Source: Cinclus cinclus
Taxonomy: Eukaryota > Chordata > Aves > Passeriformes > Cinclidae
Length of the DNA: 64,000 bases
Reading direction: 5' to 3'
Assembly: GCF_963662255.1 (NCBI RefSeq)
Contig: NC_085046.1
Coordinates: forward strand, 140,135,762-140,199,761
Below, in pieces: positions 11,901 through 25,000 of the stretch (position 1 is the first letter of the stretch; each line of letters begins with the position of its first letter). The notes below the pieces were generated by a model. It was not told where the DNA came from. It did no database searches and was given only the letters and a program-made list of their open reading frames with translations. A program made the position numbers and the translations under genes.

Positions 11901-14900
11901 CTAAGTACTACAGAAAGTCCTGACCCAGTGCCTGAGCATGGCTTGCACACGTGCTGCCCTGCAGTGAATAGTCTGTCAAACACCACTTCAAACCAAGGTT
12001 CTTGTCAGGCTGGCCACTAAAAAGCCATGCTGCTTTTGCAGAGAACAAGGCTATTCATTTGAGTGTCCTCACCCAGTTCTGGGTCAGGCAGAAATTCTGT
12101 CAGCTTAAAATAGTTACCTAGCAATTGCTCTGTGAAAGATCATCCATAAATTTTTGTTTGTTTGTTTTATTAAAACTGTTGTGTAGTGCATGTTGCTAAA
12201 ATAATAAGAACATCTTCCCTCCTAAGATGTGTGCATTTCTGTAGTGGAGACAAGATTTTTCTACTGCTCAGTATCTTTCTTTGTGTAGGCTATGTATAGG
12301 GACTTCTTATTGGTAAGTGGCTTTTGGAATTTGGTAGGATCAGGATGTTGCAGTATGGAAACAGCCTTTAAAGGCAAACACTAGTGGTCATTATTGAATT
12401 AATAGATCACATTCGGGAATCAAGAGCTTGCTATCTTGATTTGCTGACACCATTCTGTATAGAACGTTATGCAGGTGATCTAGATTACATTTTCCTGTCT
12501 TTGGAATAATAGTATTTATTCTCATGCCATGATCTAAGACATCCAGATAATAAGTGCTTTATTGAAGTTCAGATTTATTATTAGACCACAGGCCTGACAC
12601 TCAGTGTGCAAAGCTGGATTCTTGCTTGCTCTCTGAGCCAGTGTAGCAGTGTCACACCCATTTTGTGTGTGAGGCTTTTTTATGCCTCTTAAGCCCAGTT
12701 GTACTCCAACATACACATTCTGTTAGGTTGCTATGGGGCAAAGCTAATTTAAAAAGATACAGACTGAGGTGCAGAGTGAACAGACAGCAGGTGAGACAAA
12801 TGAGAATACAACACATCTACAATGCTTTGTTTCCAAAGCATCACTGTTTATTCAACAGCTGCTTGTGACCATCTTGTGGTATTTTTCTATGGCAAAGCAG
12901 AAAATTAGCAAGCGTTTGGTACTCCAGTTTACCAGAATTCATCTGCTCTCAGTTCATTGTCTAGTCTTCCTCAGGGTCCCTGAAAGAGGACAGACAGCTC
13001 AGTCTGTCTGAAGATAAATTATTCTGGTAGCTGAGATGACTCTTTTCCCTACAGGTTACTTTTGCTCCCTGTAAAGTGACTCATTTGGCCTGAATGTCCA
13101 GTTTTCAGTCACTAAGATGAAACCCAGCCCACGTACCCATATTTCCAGATTTTCAAGGCCACAGGAGATTATTCTGACCCAAGCTATGAACTTTGTAGCA
13201 CTGACTTAATCTCAGCCAGTGATATCCCCAGCGTTTATATTACATACACTCTGCACTCATTGCAAATAATAAAGCTTAACAGTCATAAAAACAAGACAGA
13301 TAAAATTTAACAGTTATTTCAGTGAGTGAAACTGGCTTAGCAAAGGTACAATATGTTTTAACCAGTGCAAGGAAAGGACACCTACTTCTCTCTAGGCTGT
13401 CACAGGGGACAGGGACTGGCTCCCTGTGGGATCCAGTAACAGCTACACCTGCCATGTTTTATTTTGCCATGCACTTTGGTTGATTTAAAATGTACTTCCT
13501 TGACAACATCCCATTTTTTTTTCTTTTCCATATTCTTCCAGGTTTTTTTTCTTCCATTGAGTAACACCATTCTCAGCTGTTTCAAAGATAATTCTGTTTT
13601 TGCATGGGAATTTGATACTCTTCACTGTAAATACCAGTTGCCAAGTCCTGTAGAAGGTTCTGTATTATTTTATAAGGTGTTTGCAGTTACCAGGTAAATT
13701 GCTATTTTAAACATTCTAAAGGCAGACTATAAAAACTGTGGTTTAAAATAGGTTCTCTTTCCTTACTTGTAATGTTTTGTGGAAGTATTGATCTATATAC
13801 TATGATAAGCTTTTAAACTCTGTTGTGACTGATACTTTCAGCAAGGATCAGTAGCAGTTTTCATTACAGTCCCATAACAGTTGAAATAAATTAGGTTGAT
13901 ATTTAGTAAGCACTAAAATAAGGTTTAAACTATCCTTTACTAAAGCAAATTTTTATTATTTAGGAGCTATTTTGTTCTTTCAGGAGAGTATCACAGGAAT
14001 AATGGCTGATTCAAAAGTGATTTGAGGACATAGAACAAAATGAACAATCTCTCCTTTTAGCTAACACTAACCTAAATTATAGTATGTTGATGGAAGCTTT
14101 ACCTGTGATCCAGGGATGGTCAGATTTTGGTAGCTGGTGGGAAATCAAATCATCTTCACTTGTGGAGTTTGGAGTTAAAGCAGTTGATAAGAATAATCCA
14201 GATGCCTGAGAAAGTGCGAGCTGTCCGTCACCTGGAATTCCTCCCTGACAGTTTTGATGGGGGCTCCAATCAGGTCAGTTTTTCCATAAAGCTTAAAACA
14301 GGAGTATTTGGTTTCTGGATTCAACACCTGTACTTGGAGGGCTTTTGTTGGGGCACTGGGGGTATAGGGGTATATGATACAAAAGGAAAGTTACTGTACT
14401 GAACCTTTGCACAGTTGCTCCTTTAGCTTAATGGAATGTTGTTGCTGAATTGGCTATTCCACTTTGTTTTACATTGGCATTATTAACAGATGAATCCTTT
14501 TAACTTACAGCTCCTTGGAGTGTTAAGTCAAGATAATATTATGAGATTTATCAATATAGAAACATGCAAACTTCTTTTTGACATCGGGAGTCCTGAAGAG
14601 GGAATCAGTACAGCAGCAGTTAGCCCCAATGGACGGTATATTGCCTCAGTAATGAAAAATGGAAGTCTAAACTTATACAGTGTCCAGGCTTTGACTCAAG
14701 AAGGAAATAAGGTAGAGTATTTTACGTTTCTTAAAATAGCAGTTAGTCCCTTTAAAGATTATATTTGTATGCATATGTTTTGCATCAACAGTAGTTTGCA
14801 GACGTGTTGAAGTGCCATATTTAACAATACAAATAAAAAAAAAGTGATTTGTACAGTTTCCTTCAGTTCCTACAGCCTGTCAGGTAATTTGATGTTTTAA

Positions 14901-16064
14901 GGTATACATGTCACTGTTATTGCTGTTGGAAGAGGGAGATATTATTTCTTTCTACATCAATTTGTGTGTATCAATTTCTTTTTGTAACGGTGTTTTGGAG
15001 ATGATAGAAAAATTGTGTTTCTGCTGTTCCATTTCCTATAGGAAATGTTTTGCAACTACTGCTCTCAAAATGTGGGCATGAATGGTGTTTTTGTTACTGT
15101 GATTTTGTTCTTCCTACTGTGTTATTGGATACCAGCACCCATCATTTATGGCACAATCATGCACTCCTAATCCTTCCTAAATAACAAACATTCTAAATAC
15201 CAGTTCTTATTTTATTACATTAATTTATTAATGGGAGTCAGGTTTCTAAATACAGAATTCCATATATCTTTAATCACCATGTCTTTGAAGTAAACAGTAA
15301 CCAGCTCTGGATAATGATGGAGCTGGAGCTGAGGAAGGATGTGTAAAGATGTCACACACATTCCATTTGCACTTTTGCTGACAGTCTGACATGAGCTGGG
15401 ATATCCACTTTGTCACTTGCTTTCACAATCTCCAGCACTGAATTAATTAATACCTGCCTGACACTGAAGGCTAATTAAAGTTTGTAAAGGTCTTCTGTTT
15501 TCTTTTTACTGGTGCTATAGAAATGCAAAGTATTTTAATGACATTGAGAAACACACTAAAGTAAATAACCTGAACAGTACATGATACACATCTATACTAC
15601 CCCAATTATATTTTTACTGTTTGCTAAGCAGGGAAATAACATGATGTTTGAATTAGCTTGGAAGCTACATAACCTTCTCATAGTTAGAGCAGTTTTATTC
15701 ATGGAGATTCTTTTTCAGGAGTATACAATCTATATCTGTTTATTTACAGTATAAATGTGTTTCTAGTCTTCTTTTTACGGCCATCAAACTCAAAAATGTG
15801 GCATAAAAAATAGACTAAACAACAAATTATATTTCTGCGTAATCTGTCTTACAAGATTTTAACCAAGGTATTTGTACTCAATACTAGCCTCCACCATTCA
15901 TGTTCAAAGTTGTAGAAGATGGGCCCAAGTACACACCAGAGGCAAATAAACTGATCACAAAAGTGACTTCAGGAAGGTCAGAGGGGCCATGGAAATCCAA
16001 ACAAAGCAAAATTCAAAGCACATTGCTAAAACTGCAAGAAAATACATCACTTGAAAATAAAGAG
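5920..16064 (+). CDS. TBC1D31: TBC1D31 exons 1-8: WD40 propeller and linker
   Basis: Exons: 5920-5996, 8353-8499, 9062-9177, 11064-11242, 13542-13693, 14114-14273, 14511-14711, 15888-16064. They encode residues 1-403. WD-type strands are visible as [41 protein letters not shown] and [13 protein letters not shown]. Exon 5 begins with GTTTTTTTTC directly after its acceptor, so the pyrimidine run crosses the junction. Exon 8 ([14 protein letters not shown]...) is the least conserved and forms the linker before the TBC domain. Introns are 0.24 to 2.4 kb and carry two antisense CR1 pieces in intron 1. Confidence 0.93.
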
Positions 16065-19000
16065 GTAAGAAGAAGTTGCACATATTTTGTCCTTCAGTCT
16101 GCAGTGTTTATACTTCATTGTCATTTACTTTAAAAAATAAATTCAGGCACTGATGCACTTGGATACTTAAGCAGAGCAGGGATTAAGGAAATTTTACTAC
16201 CATTTTCTCTCTCTGTTTAGCCCATACTTCTACAGTATGTGACAGAGCCAGAGCTGCCTCTGGTCTGGGGTGCCTCTGCAGTTGTTCAAGCATCTTGTGA
16301 CACATTTGGTATTTTCTAGATGTGATCTGCTTCCCTGCAGAAAGCACACTGGCACCTCTAAAATATCTGCCTAGAATCCATTTCCTTGTTTTCTTCATTA
16401 TTTAGAAGATGAATTACTGTTACATTTATTCCCTCTGTCATCACGGCACCTTTTTCTCTCTCTGTCTTTATCTTGTGCCTTTGAAGTGTATGTGTATATA
16501 TATATATTTTCTTATGGTGGTATACTTCATGGTTTGCTATATCCATCATTTAGTACATATAGTACATAGTACACAGTTCAGTCAGTTTGGGTCTGATCTG
16601 CTTCTGACTGAAAAAAATGGCAGCTGTTCTTTGAGTTCATGAGACAATAATGTTCTGAATTATCTTTTTTTGTTGTTGTAGTTCCTAGGACAATGGAACA
16701 GACAGCAATATATGTTTGATTCTTTTTTTTTTTAACACTATGTGATAAACTTCAATATTTATCTGCTCTCATCAATTAGAGTGCAAGGAAAGAGAAAATG
16801 TTACATTTATTGTTGATGCCCTGTTTTGTAGAACGAATTGCCAGGTGGATTGAACAAGAAACGTCTGCGGGCCTTATTGAAAGGATTTGGAGAATATCCA
16901 GCTAAGTACAGGTATTTTTTTGTCTGCATATTCATGCTTGCACAAAATAAAGTTGCTTGTGTTTACTGCCAATGAAAAAGAATTTCCTTGATTAAGGCTG
17001 CATTTTAATTGCAGGATGTTTGTTTGGCGTTCCTTATTACAACTTCCTGAAAACCACTTGGCATTCAGTAGCCTGATAGATAGGGGAATCCACAGTGCAT
17101 TTGTAAATATTCAGAAAGAGTATCCTATCAAAAGTAGGAAACTGCTGAGAGTTCTACAGAGGTAAAATATATATTTCTATTTTTTTAAATATTACAGATT
17201 TTTATTTTCATATAATCATCTGAAATGTATCCAGTAGCTGGAAGCAGCTGTAAGAAAAATTCTAAAATTGCATAGTAGTGCCCTCATGCAATTTTGTTTT
17301 GATAATTTGTACATCCTGCATGTCTTGAAGTTCACAGTCTTTCTATGTTGTGATTGTAAAGTACATTTTATTTTTTTGTTCCGTTTTTGATCAATGTTTT
17401 CTACACATTTGTTTGCCTCTGTGTACAGGACCTTGTCATGTCTAGCTCACTGGTCTGCTATCTTTGCTGAGACACGTTACATGCCTTTGCTAGCATTCCC
17501 ATTTGTAAAATTATTCCAGAACAACCAGCTGATCTGCTTTGAAGTTGTTGCTACAGTAGTAGGTAAGCAATGATTTTAAAAACTCAAATATGCTGCAACA
17601 TTTTTAAGCTTTCCAATGCAAAAGAGCTTTTCCTGCTGAAATGAATAAGGTATTTCCTTATTTAGAGGTCACCAAGGTGTTACCAGGAATTAATATGGAG
17701 CTTAAAACAAAAACCTCAAAATATGAGATTTCCTTTTGCAGTATTTCTAACAAAAAGTTAGCACTTTTGAAAGTGTTTGTAAAGTCTGATTGAAATACAT
17801 CCAGCATTTGCAAACTCAAATGTATCTAGCATAATTACAACATAATAATTTAAGTCTCTGAGACATGGGAAAACTAGTCACAGCCACCCACCCCACCTGT
17901 AATCTGCTCCCAGTCAATAGGGAATGATCTCTTTCAAGGTTTTACTCTGTTTAGTTGTCGTGAGCATGTGGTAACTCAAAACCAGACATTTGTCTGACCA
18001 CTGGCTGTGGCTGTCTTCTGAAGAAACATTTATATTAAAGTTGTAGTTGTTGCAGCTGCTGTTAAGTCTCCAGAAGGTCTGTGCTGCCAAGCATACATAC
18101 CCACTTTGCAACCACATGCTGTTGGTGAATAAGTATCCAAGTTTACAGAAATTATTCTTAGTACATTAAAAATTACTTGATCCTTGCTGTAGCTTTGTGA
18201 GACAGAAATACTGGTTGAAGTATTCCCATCTGCCTCCCATGCCTTACTCCCACAGCTCACAGATTTTTTTTCACCTTATATTTGAGCCAGATTAGTTCTT
18301 CATTGTGGTTCACAGTGTACTGACACAAAAACTCATGCCAGTACCGCTGGAGGAGCAGTGCACTGTGGGAATGGTTTAGGAATACTCGGAGAGAAGAGCT
18401 GGGAGTATCTTAAATAGGTTTTGCTACCTGAAATAACATCTTAAATGTGTCAGCTTTATCACCAAACTTCAAGGTTGTCATGAGTCTTTTGCTCTGGATT
18501 ACAGTGGATTGTGTTCAGCTTCTTGTTCTCTTTCAGTTAATTTTTGTCAGCACTGGTTTGAGTACTTTCCCAATCCTCCAGTTAATGTCCTTAGTATGAT
18601 GGAAAATGTATTGGCACATCATGACAAAGAACTACTTCAGCATTTAGTAAAATACAATGTGACTTCACAGGTAATATTCTAGACAGCTTTTGTATACACC
18701 GTAGCAAATAATACTGTGCTAACTTTTATTTCCATGTATTTCTAGTTTGGGAGAGTTTTCATTAAATAACAGTGAATTTTGTGAGAGCATAAAGAATATA
18801 TAATTGCTTTCCTGTTGTTTTTCTTTGTCCAGGATCATATATATGCTACTTTAGTACTTCAGTTCTTGCTTTCAAGTCCACATTGCTTAAAAATCTACTC
18901 ATCAAATCATAAATGGACCCTTTTTTTAATGGACATAAGTGTGATGAATTAATTTTGTAATCCCTGTTTATCATTAGGGATGATTTTAGCTTCACAAATT

Positions 19001-22000
19001 TAAACAGAACATTTAGACATCCAATGAAATAAGAAATGTATTTGTAATTACCCCAGATTAACTTTGCATGTTTAGAGTAGATCATGAAAATTATCTTGAA
19101 ATGTTCTGGTTTATTTCCTCTTTCTTTCATAAATGCATAGATTCTTGGTATAAGGCAAGAAAAATAATTTCTTTAAAAGGGATGGTAAAATTGTACTAAT
19201 GGATTGCTTTGTCAATTTTCCCAAATAACTTAGGTTTATGCTTGGCCTCTCCTAGAAACACTATTATCTGAGGTTCTAACAAGAGAAGAATGGCTGAAAG
19301 TCTTCGACAATATTTTCTCCAACCATCCTTCATACTTTCTAATGGTTGTTGTTGCCTATATTGTATGTTCCAGAGCTCCTTTGCTCCACTGTAATCAAGC
19401 AGCAGATTTTGAGGTAAACATTTTTAAGTCAATAATGTGGATGTATCTGTTGTTAGGTTACAAGGAGCTCAATATCCACATTAATATCTGGTACTTGACA
19501 AATACACAATAAATTAGTAAAACATTGAGCAATTTCCTGCAGTTTCATGCAAGGAGAACTTAAAAAGCTTTCATAAACTTTCTAGTGTCACTAAAAGCCA
19601 TTTTTGAAATTTCAATAGTTCATCAAGCACAAGATAATTCTGTCTCTTTTTTGAGGATCTAGTATGGACTTCTGCCTCTGGAGACAATACACAATAGTTC
19701 TGTGATGTTGTTTCATTATCCTCTTGTCAGATTTTCAAAATTAGGTAATATTATTGGATGTTCTCTGAAGCTAAATTAAAATGTTTCCTTATATTTAATG
19801 TTCCATGGAAAAAATGGCTTCTTATGAAAATACCTCTATAGGCAAACAAAGGGTTCCACCTCTAAAATGTGCTTATGAACAATCAATTTGACTGATATCA
19901 AGCAGATAACATTATTGCTGTGTTTAATAATGACCATATGGAGATTTATTGGTGGATAAGATCTTTGCCAGGAAGAATAGTCCTGCAAGAGGAGAAACTT
20001 CTGAGTTTCATGGCTGAATACTGAAAGTCGAGGCAGATTTATCCAGTGGTAGGAGTCACCGTTGGACACTCTAAATTGACACCTAAATCCCTTACACAGC
20101 TGCCATTTGAAGAGAAGGAAAAGAAACAAAGCATCCTTTCCCACCTTGAAGAAGTTTGGCTCAAGTCACTTGAGCTGATGATGTTTTATGAATTGGTGGG
20201 GAAGAGTTGAAAAACTTTTTAAAATAACCTGTTGAAATATAGATCTTGCTAATTTTCCTGATTATTCCCAAATATGTGTATTAAAAATAAATATATATTT
20301 ATGTAAAAATACATTAAAGTGCATAATCTTGTGTAGAATGTAAATGGCAGCATGTCTCTTACAGTATTTCTTTCATCATCGTAACAACGTGGACATTAAT
20401 GTTGTGATTAAGGAAGCCTATCATCTTATGGAGGCCACACCACTGGAAATCCATCCACAGCGTATGCTTGATGACTTCACACCACTTACAAAAGGACAGT
20501 ACCCTGTATTTAATAAATATCCCATGTTCATTGTGGATTATCAAGCTCAGGAACGGGAGAAGATCAGACAGGAAGAAATTGAATACTTGCGAGAGAGGTA
20601 TTTAGTAGGAAGTCTCAGACTGGGAAGGACAGGTGGACATATTTGCCTTTGTATGTTGTAATGTGTGTGCTTGAGAAGAGAGAAGAAAATTCAGGAAAAG
20701 GACTTTAAATAGCTGCTAAAGGTTGAGAGTTACTTGGTTTGACATGTTTAACATTAAATTGTTAGTCTTACCTTAAGTAAAAAATGTTCACTAATTATCC
20801 GAATATATCGGTCCACTGGTCACCAAACTTGGAAGCTCATAGCCAGAACCTAAACCTCTGTTGATCTTGTGGGGTCCAAGTTTTGAAGGGCCAGGAGTTC
20901 TTAGCTTGCTATTGAAATCAGTGGGTACCATGATACCAAGGCACCCTTAGAAACCAATTTTTGTTCACATGAGGAAGAAAGTATCTGCACTTATCTGTAA
21001 TGCCCTGTTGTCTTAACAGTCAATATTGTAACTCTTCCTCATGTACTTTGTCACTACAAAGGAGATGCCATATTCTTTCATGTTATCTCATTTCAGCACT
21101 TCTTTGCTAGTACTGTCATCAATTTCAAAGTAATCTGGTAATTTCTTGACATTTGATTTGAGTGATTAACATCTGACCTCCTTCCATGTAGACAATTAGC
21201 ACATGAATCAGAAGCCAAAGCACAGGAACAGAAAGCAGAAGATGAAGTCTGGTATCGAAAGCAGAAATTACTACAAGAAGCTAAAGAACAGAGGCGGAAA
21301 ATCCTACTGGAAGAAGAAGAGAAGTTGGCAGAACAGAGGCAGAGGTATTACAATGTAGGATGCATTAGGGGTCTGGCTGCTGTGGCCTGCTATTACATTT
21401 TTAACCACGACTAAAGGAGAAATAACCACTAATTTGTATAAATTGTAATGTGGGATAACTGTGGTCTGGTGGGTCATATTTTGGTGTGGAAATTAAGTGA
21501 TCTGGGTTGTATTACTACCTCACCTATTACTCCCTGGAGGGAATACAGAAGATCAGAGGTTAAATCACTTGGTATTTTTGTCTCAGCTCCCAGCCATTTG
21601 TCTGGTTCCTTCGGATTGGGAAGTCTCTTAAACAGTCAGTTGCTGTGTGTCCACACATTGAGACTTCAGACTTGCATTGTGGGCAGACCGACAGTGCAGA
21701 TATGAGAGTTGCTTACAGGATCAGTGACTGTACCCAGTCTTGGATTTCTAGTGGATCTAGAAAAACAACTGCTTTGTGTATCAGTTGATGAGCAAGGAGT
21801 TGTGATAGTAATGAAGCTGAACTGTAAGTTTGTACATTTTGCAGTTGTGAAGGTTTAAGGGAATTTCAACATCTCATAGTTACTTAGATGAACTACAGGT
21901 AGTCATGGAATAATATAAGTTGAAAATTACCTTTAAGATCATCAAGTCTAATGGTTAACCCAGCACTGCCAAGTTCACTGCTAAACCATGTCCTAACCAC

Positions 22001-25000
22001 CACGTTTTTGAGCATATCTCCTAAACCTCTGTAGCCTAAAGAGTTTTCTGAAAAAAACACTTTCTATTTACAAACTAATCCTTGAGTTTTAGGTTTTGTT
22101 CCTTGAAAGAGTTTGATATGTACCAAATAAACTTGGGACTAATTTTGTGCAGCAAGAGGTACCAGGACACTGGCAGTTATTCTAAGGACTAGTTTCCAGT
22201 TGTGGATCCTTGCAACATTAAACTAGTGCTTATTAAAGTGGAGCAGAAACAGGGCACAGGACTTCAAAGCTTAATTGGAGATATTGCCATTAGAAGATAT
22301 GTGTCTGTGTGTTTAATTCTGTCTCATAAGTGAAAACTGGACAATTTACAGGAATGAAAGCAACTGTCCTAAACTTTTTTAAGCTGGAGATGAGCTCATA
22401 GTAATGAATGGCTAATTGCATTGCATGTTTGTGCTCTTTGGTACTGATCTTTTACATATACGGTATTATTTCTGTTATTTGTTATTTCTGTTTATTTTGG
22501 CCTTGAAGGCTTGCTGTTGTGAAAAGAGAACTGAGAGTAAAGGAACTGCAACTTTTAGATGCTTCAAGAAGGCGTTTCCTGAACTACCAGCAAGATCAGC
22601 TTCAAATGGAACTGAAACGTCTTGATAATGAAATTGCAAGAAGGGTTGAGTATTGCTCAAGCAATTCTTTTCTAAAAGGTTTAATTTAGAAACTAAACAA
22701 GGAAAAAATGCATAGCTAAAATTTTAGTTGATACACTGTGGTTTATGAGCCCAGAGGTGTATTTAGCATGAAGTAGACTGCTTTATGTGGTAAATGCATA
22801 ATTTAACAGTTTTATTTGGCACTTAGTATGTTCCACTGGCTTGCTTTAACTGGCAAAACTCCTGAGAAAAGCCAGATTCACCTGATGGCAGTGGCAGTGT
22901 TGAAAAATGTAATGAGCTCCTTAAAGGGCTAGTGAATTCTCAGCTGTCTGTGGGCTATCCAGATTGCATATTAACTCTAACATTGATTGAGAGGCTCCAC
23001 ATCACTAACCCAGGCACCATGGTATGCAGGTGCTGGGAATGGAAGCTTTTGCAACTCATGGGCAAATATAGCAGGGCTATTCCTTGTGTCTCAGCAACAC
23101 ATTTGCAGAGCACAGTGCAGCTGGGTGGTTGTTCCTGCAGTCAGGGCACTGTCACACTCCCTAGCTCCAGCTCAGCACAGTTTCTGCCAGGTGCAAAGCA
23201 CTTTCCCTTCTGCTCAATGTCTTCCACAACATTCTGGCTTCAGAGACTCCTTACTTGATTCAGAGCTGCACCTGGCAGGTTTTTAGCATTGGTTCAAGAC
23301 TGGTATTTCCCTAACATAGCTTGGCTGGATACAAAACTCTTCTACGTCTGTTCTTCAACTTGCCCTGTGCTTTTGTTATGCAGTGTTTTCCATTATTCAT
23401 AAGACAGAAAGTCAACCAGAACTTAGGGGCATGGGGGTTTGGACATTCTTTTTGATAATGTTTTTATAAAGCAAAAGAATTCCTTTACTGTATTTTCATG
23501 TGTTTCTCTTCTCCACAAGGCATCTATGAGAGAGCAGGAAACAGCTGCTGCTGTTGAAGATGTAGAACTGCGATGGATGGAACTTGAATCACAAAAACAG
23601 CTTTTTGAACAGGTAATTATTGGGGAACTATACTAAATAGGAATAACTAATGGTTCTTCCTTTGAAGTTCTTGGATTTGACTTTGTTCATTCAACCACAT
23701 CTTGTGAGGAGAAATAAAGGCCTGGTTTTTTTTCCTCTCTTTTCTCTTAATCTCTTTAATTTTTTCAGAATAAATCCTCTGTTGATAAAAACATGAACAC
23801 AACTCACTGTTAGCTTGGGGAGTTGGGGGTCAAAATACTCATATCTTCCCCATTTTATTCTTCTGTGCTGAGGTATCATTTAGTTGCTGCAAGGTTTAGT
23901 TGTGGGCTCAGCTGCTTGAGGGAAGTGAGGAACATGTAAATAAGAAGTTAAGTGTATAACAATGTGTTCCTCATCCAGAAACTCCCACCTTTTCATCTGT
24001 GATATCCAGACATATCTGCATTTTCTGGAGAGAACAGTCTAGCAGATTGATGTAGGTGATGAAAAAATGTCTAGTTGCCAACAACGTCATTAAGGAAAAA
24101 GGAGTGGATGGTTCATCAGAAATGTGCAGTTCCTTTCTGGAATGACTGATTTATTCAGAAATACTGCTATTCAGTAATAAATGGCTTTAATCAGTAATTC
24201 TTTTTAAAGTAAAAATTTAGTTAATTATTATAAATAATTATTATAAATTATTGCAAAGCAAGGATGACAATGGAAGGTTTTAGAAATGTTCATTTTGATT
24301 AAAAACACACAGTTAACCAGGGGGACTCTGGCAGTTAAGTGTTTAGGAATCAAAGCTACACGTATCTATCTACGTACATCTTGAGTATGTGTAGATGCAG
24401 TGGAATAAAGAAGAAATAGACATCCAGCTCTCTGACCCTCATTTTGAAATATGTCAGCTTATATTTGGTTTTTTGAAGCTTTTTGTCATAAACTTTTTAT
24501 AATCCATACTGAGCATGACTGGGCTAAATTTCTGTTAGCATTTATTTATTCAATACACGGCCAACTGTATTGTGGCTGCATAACACAAACCAGGCTAAGC
24601 TCATTTGTATTCCAGTACATGTAAAGTCAGCTCTCTAGGGGAACTAATTCTACAGTGATCATCCTCTCCAGGCTAGAAAGGTAGCAATTATTTAACTAGC
24701 TGAGGATCTCTGTTTGCCCACAAGAGTCTGTGCAGACAGGCTTTGCCTGCACTGTTTCACTGCTGTCAGCGAGGGTCCCTACTCCAGTTTCAAAGGATGT
24801 TGACTTTGCCTCAGTTGCTCAATAGATTCCTACACACCTGGGAAGGGGTTACTACTTTTGCAGAAAATTGTGTAGATGTGCCCTGGTGAATATGAAGAAA
24901 AAGTGGTAAGCTAAAATGCTGTTTCTAGATCTGCTTCTGGGTTGTACTACTTTGGCAAATCATCTCTGTGTTCAAGCTCCAGATGTGTTTATTATAAGTC

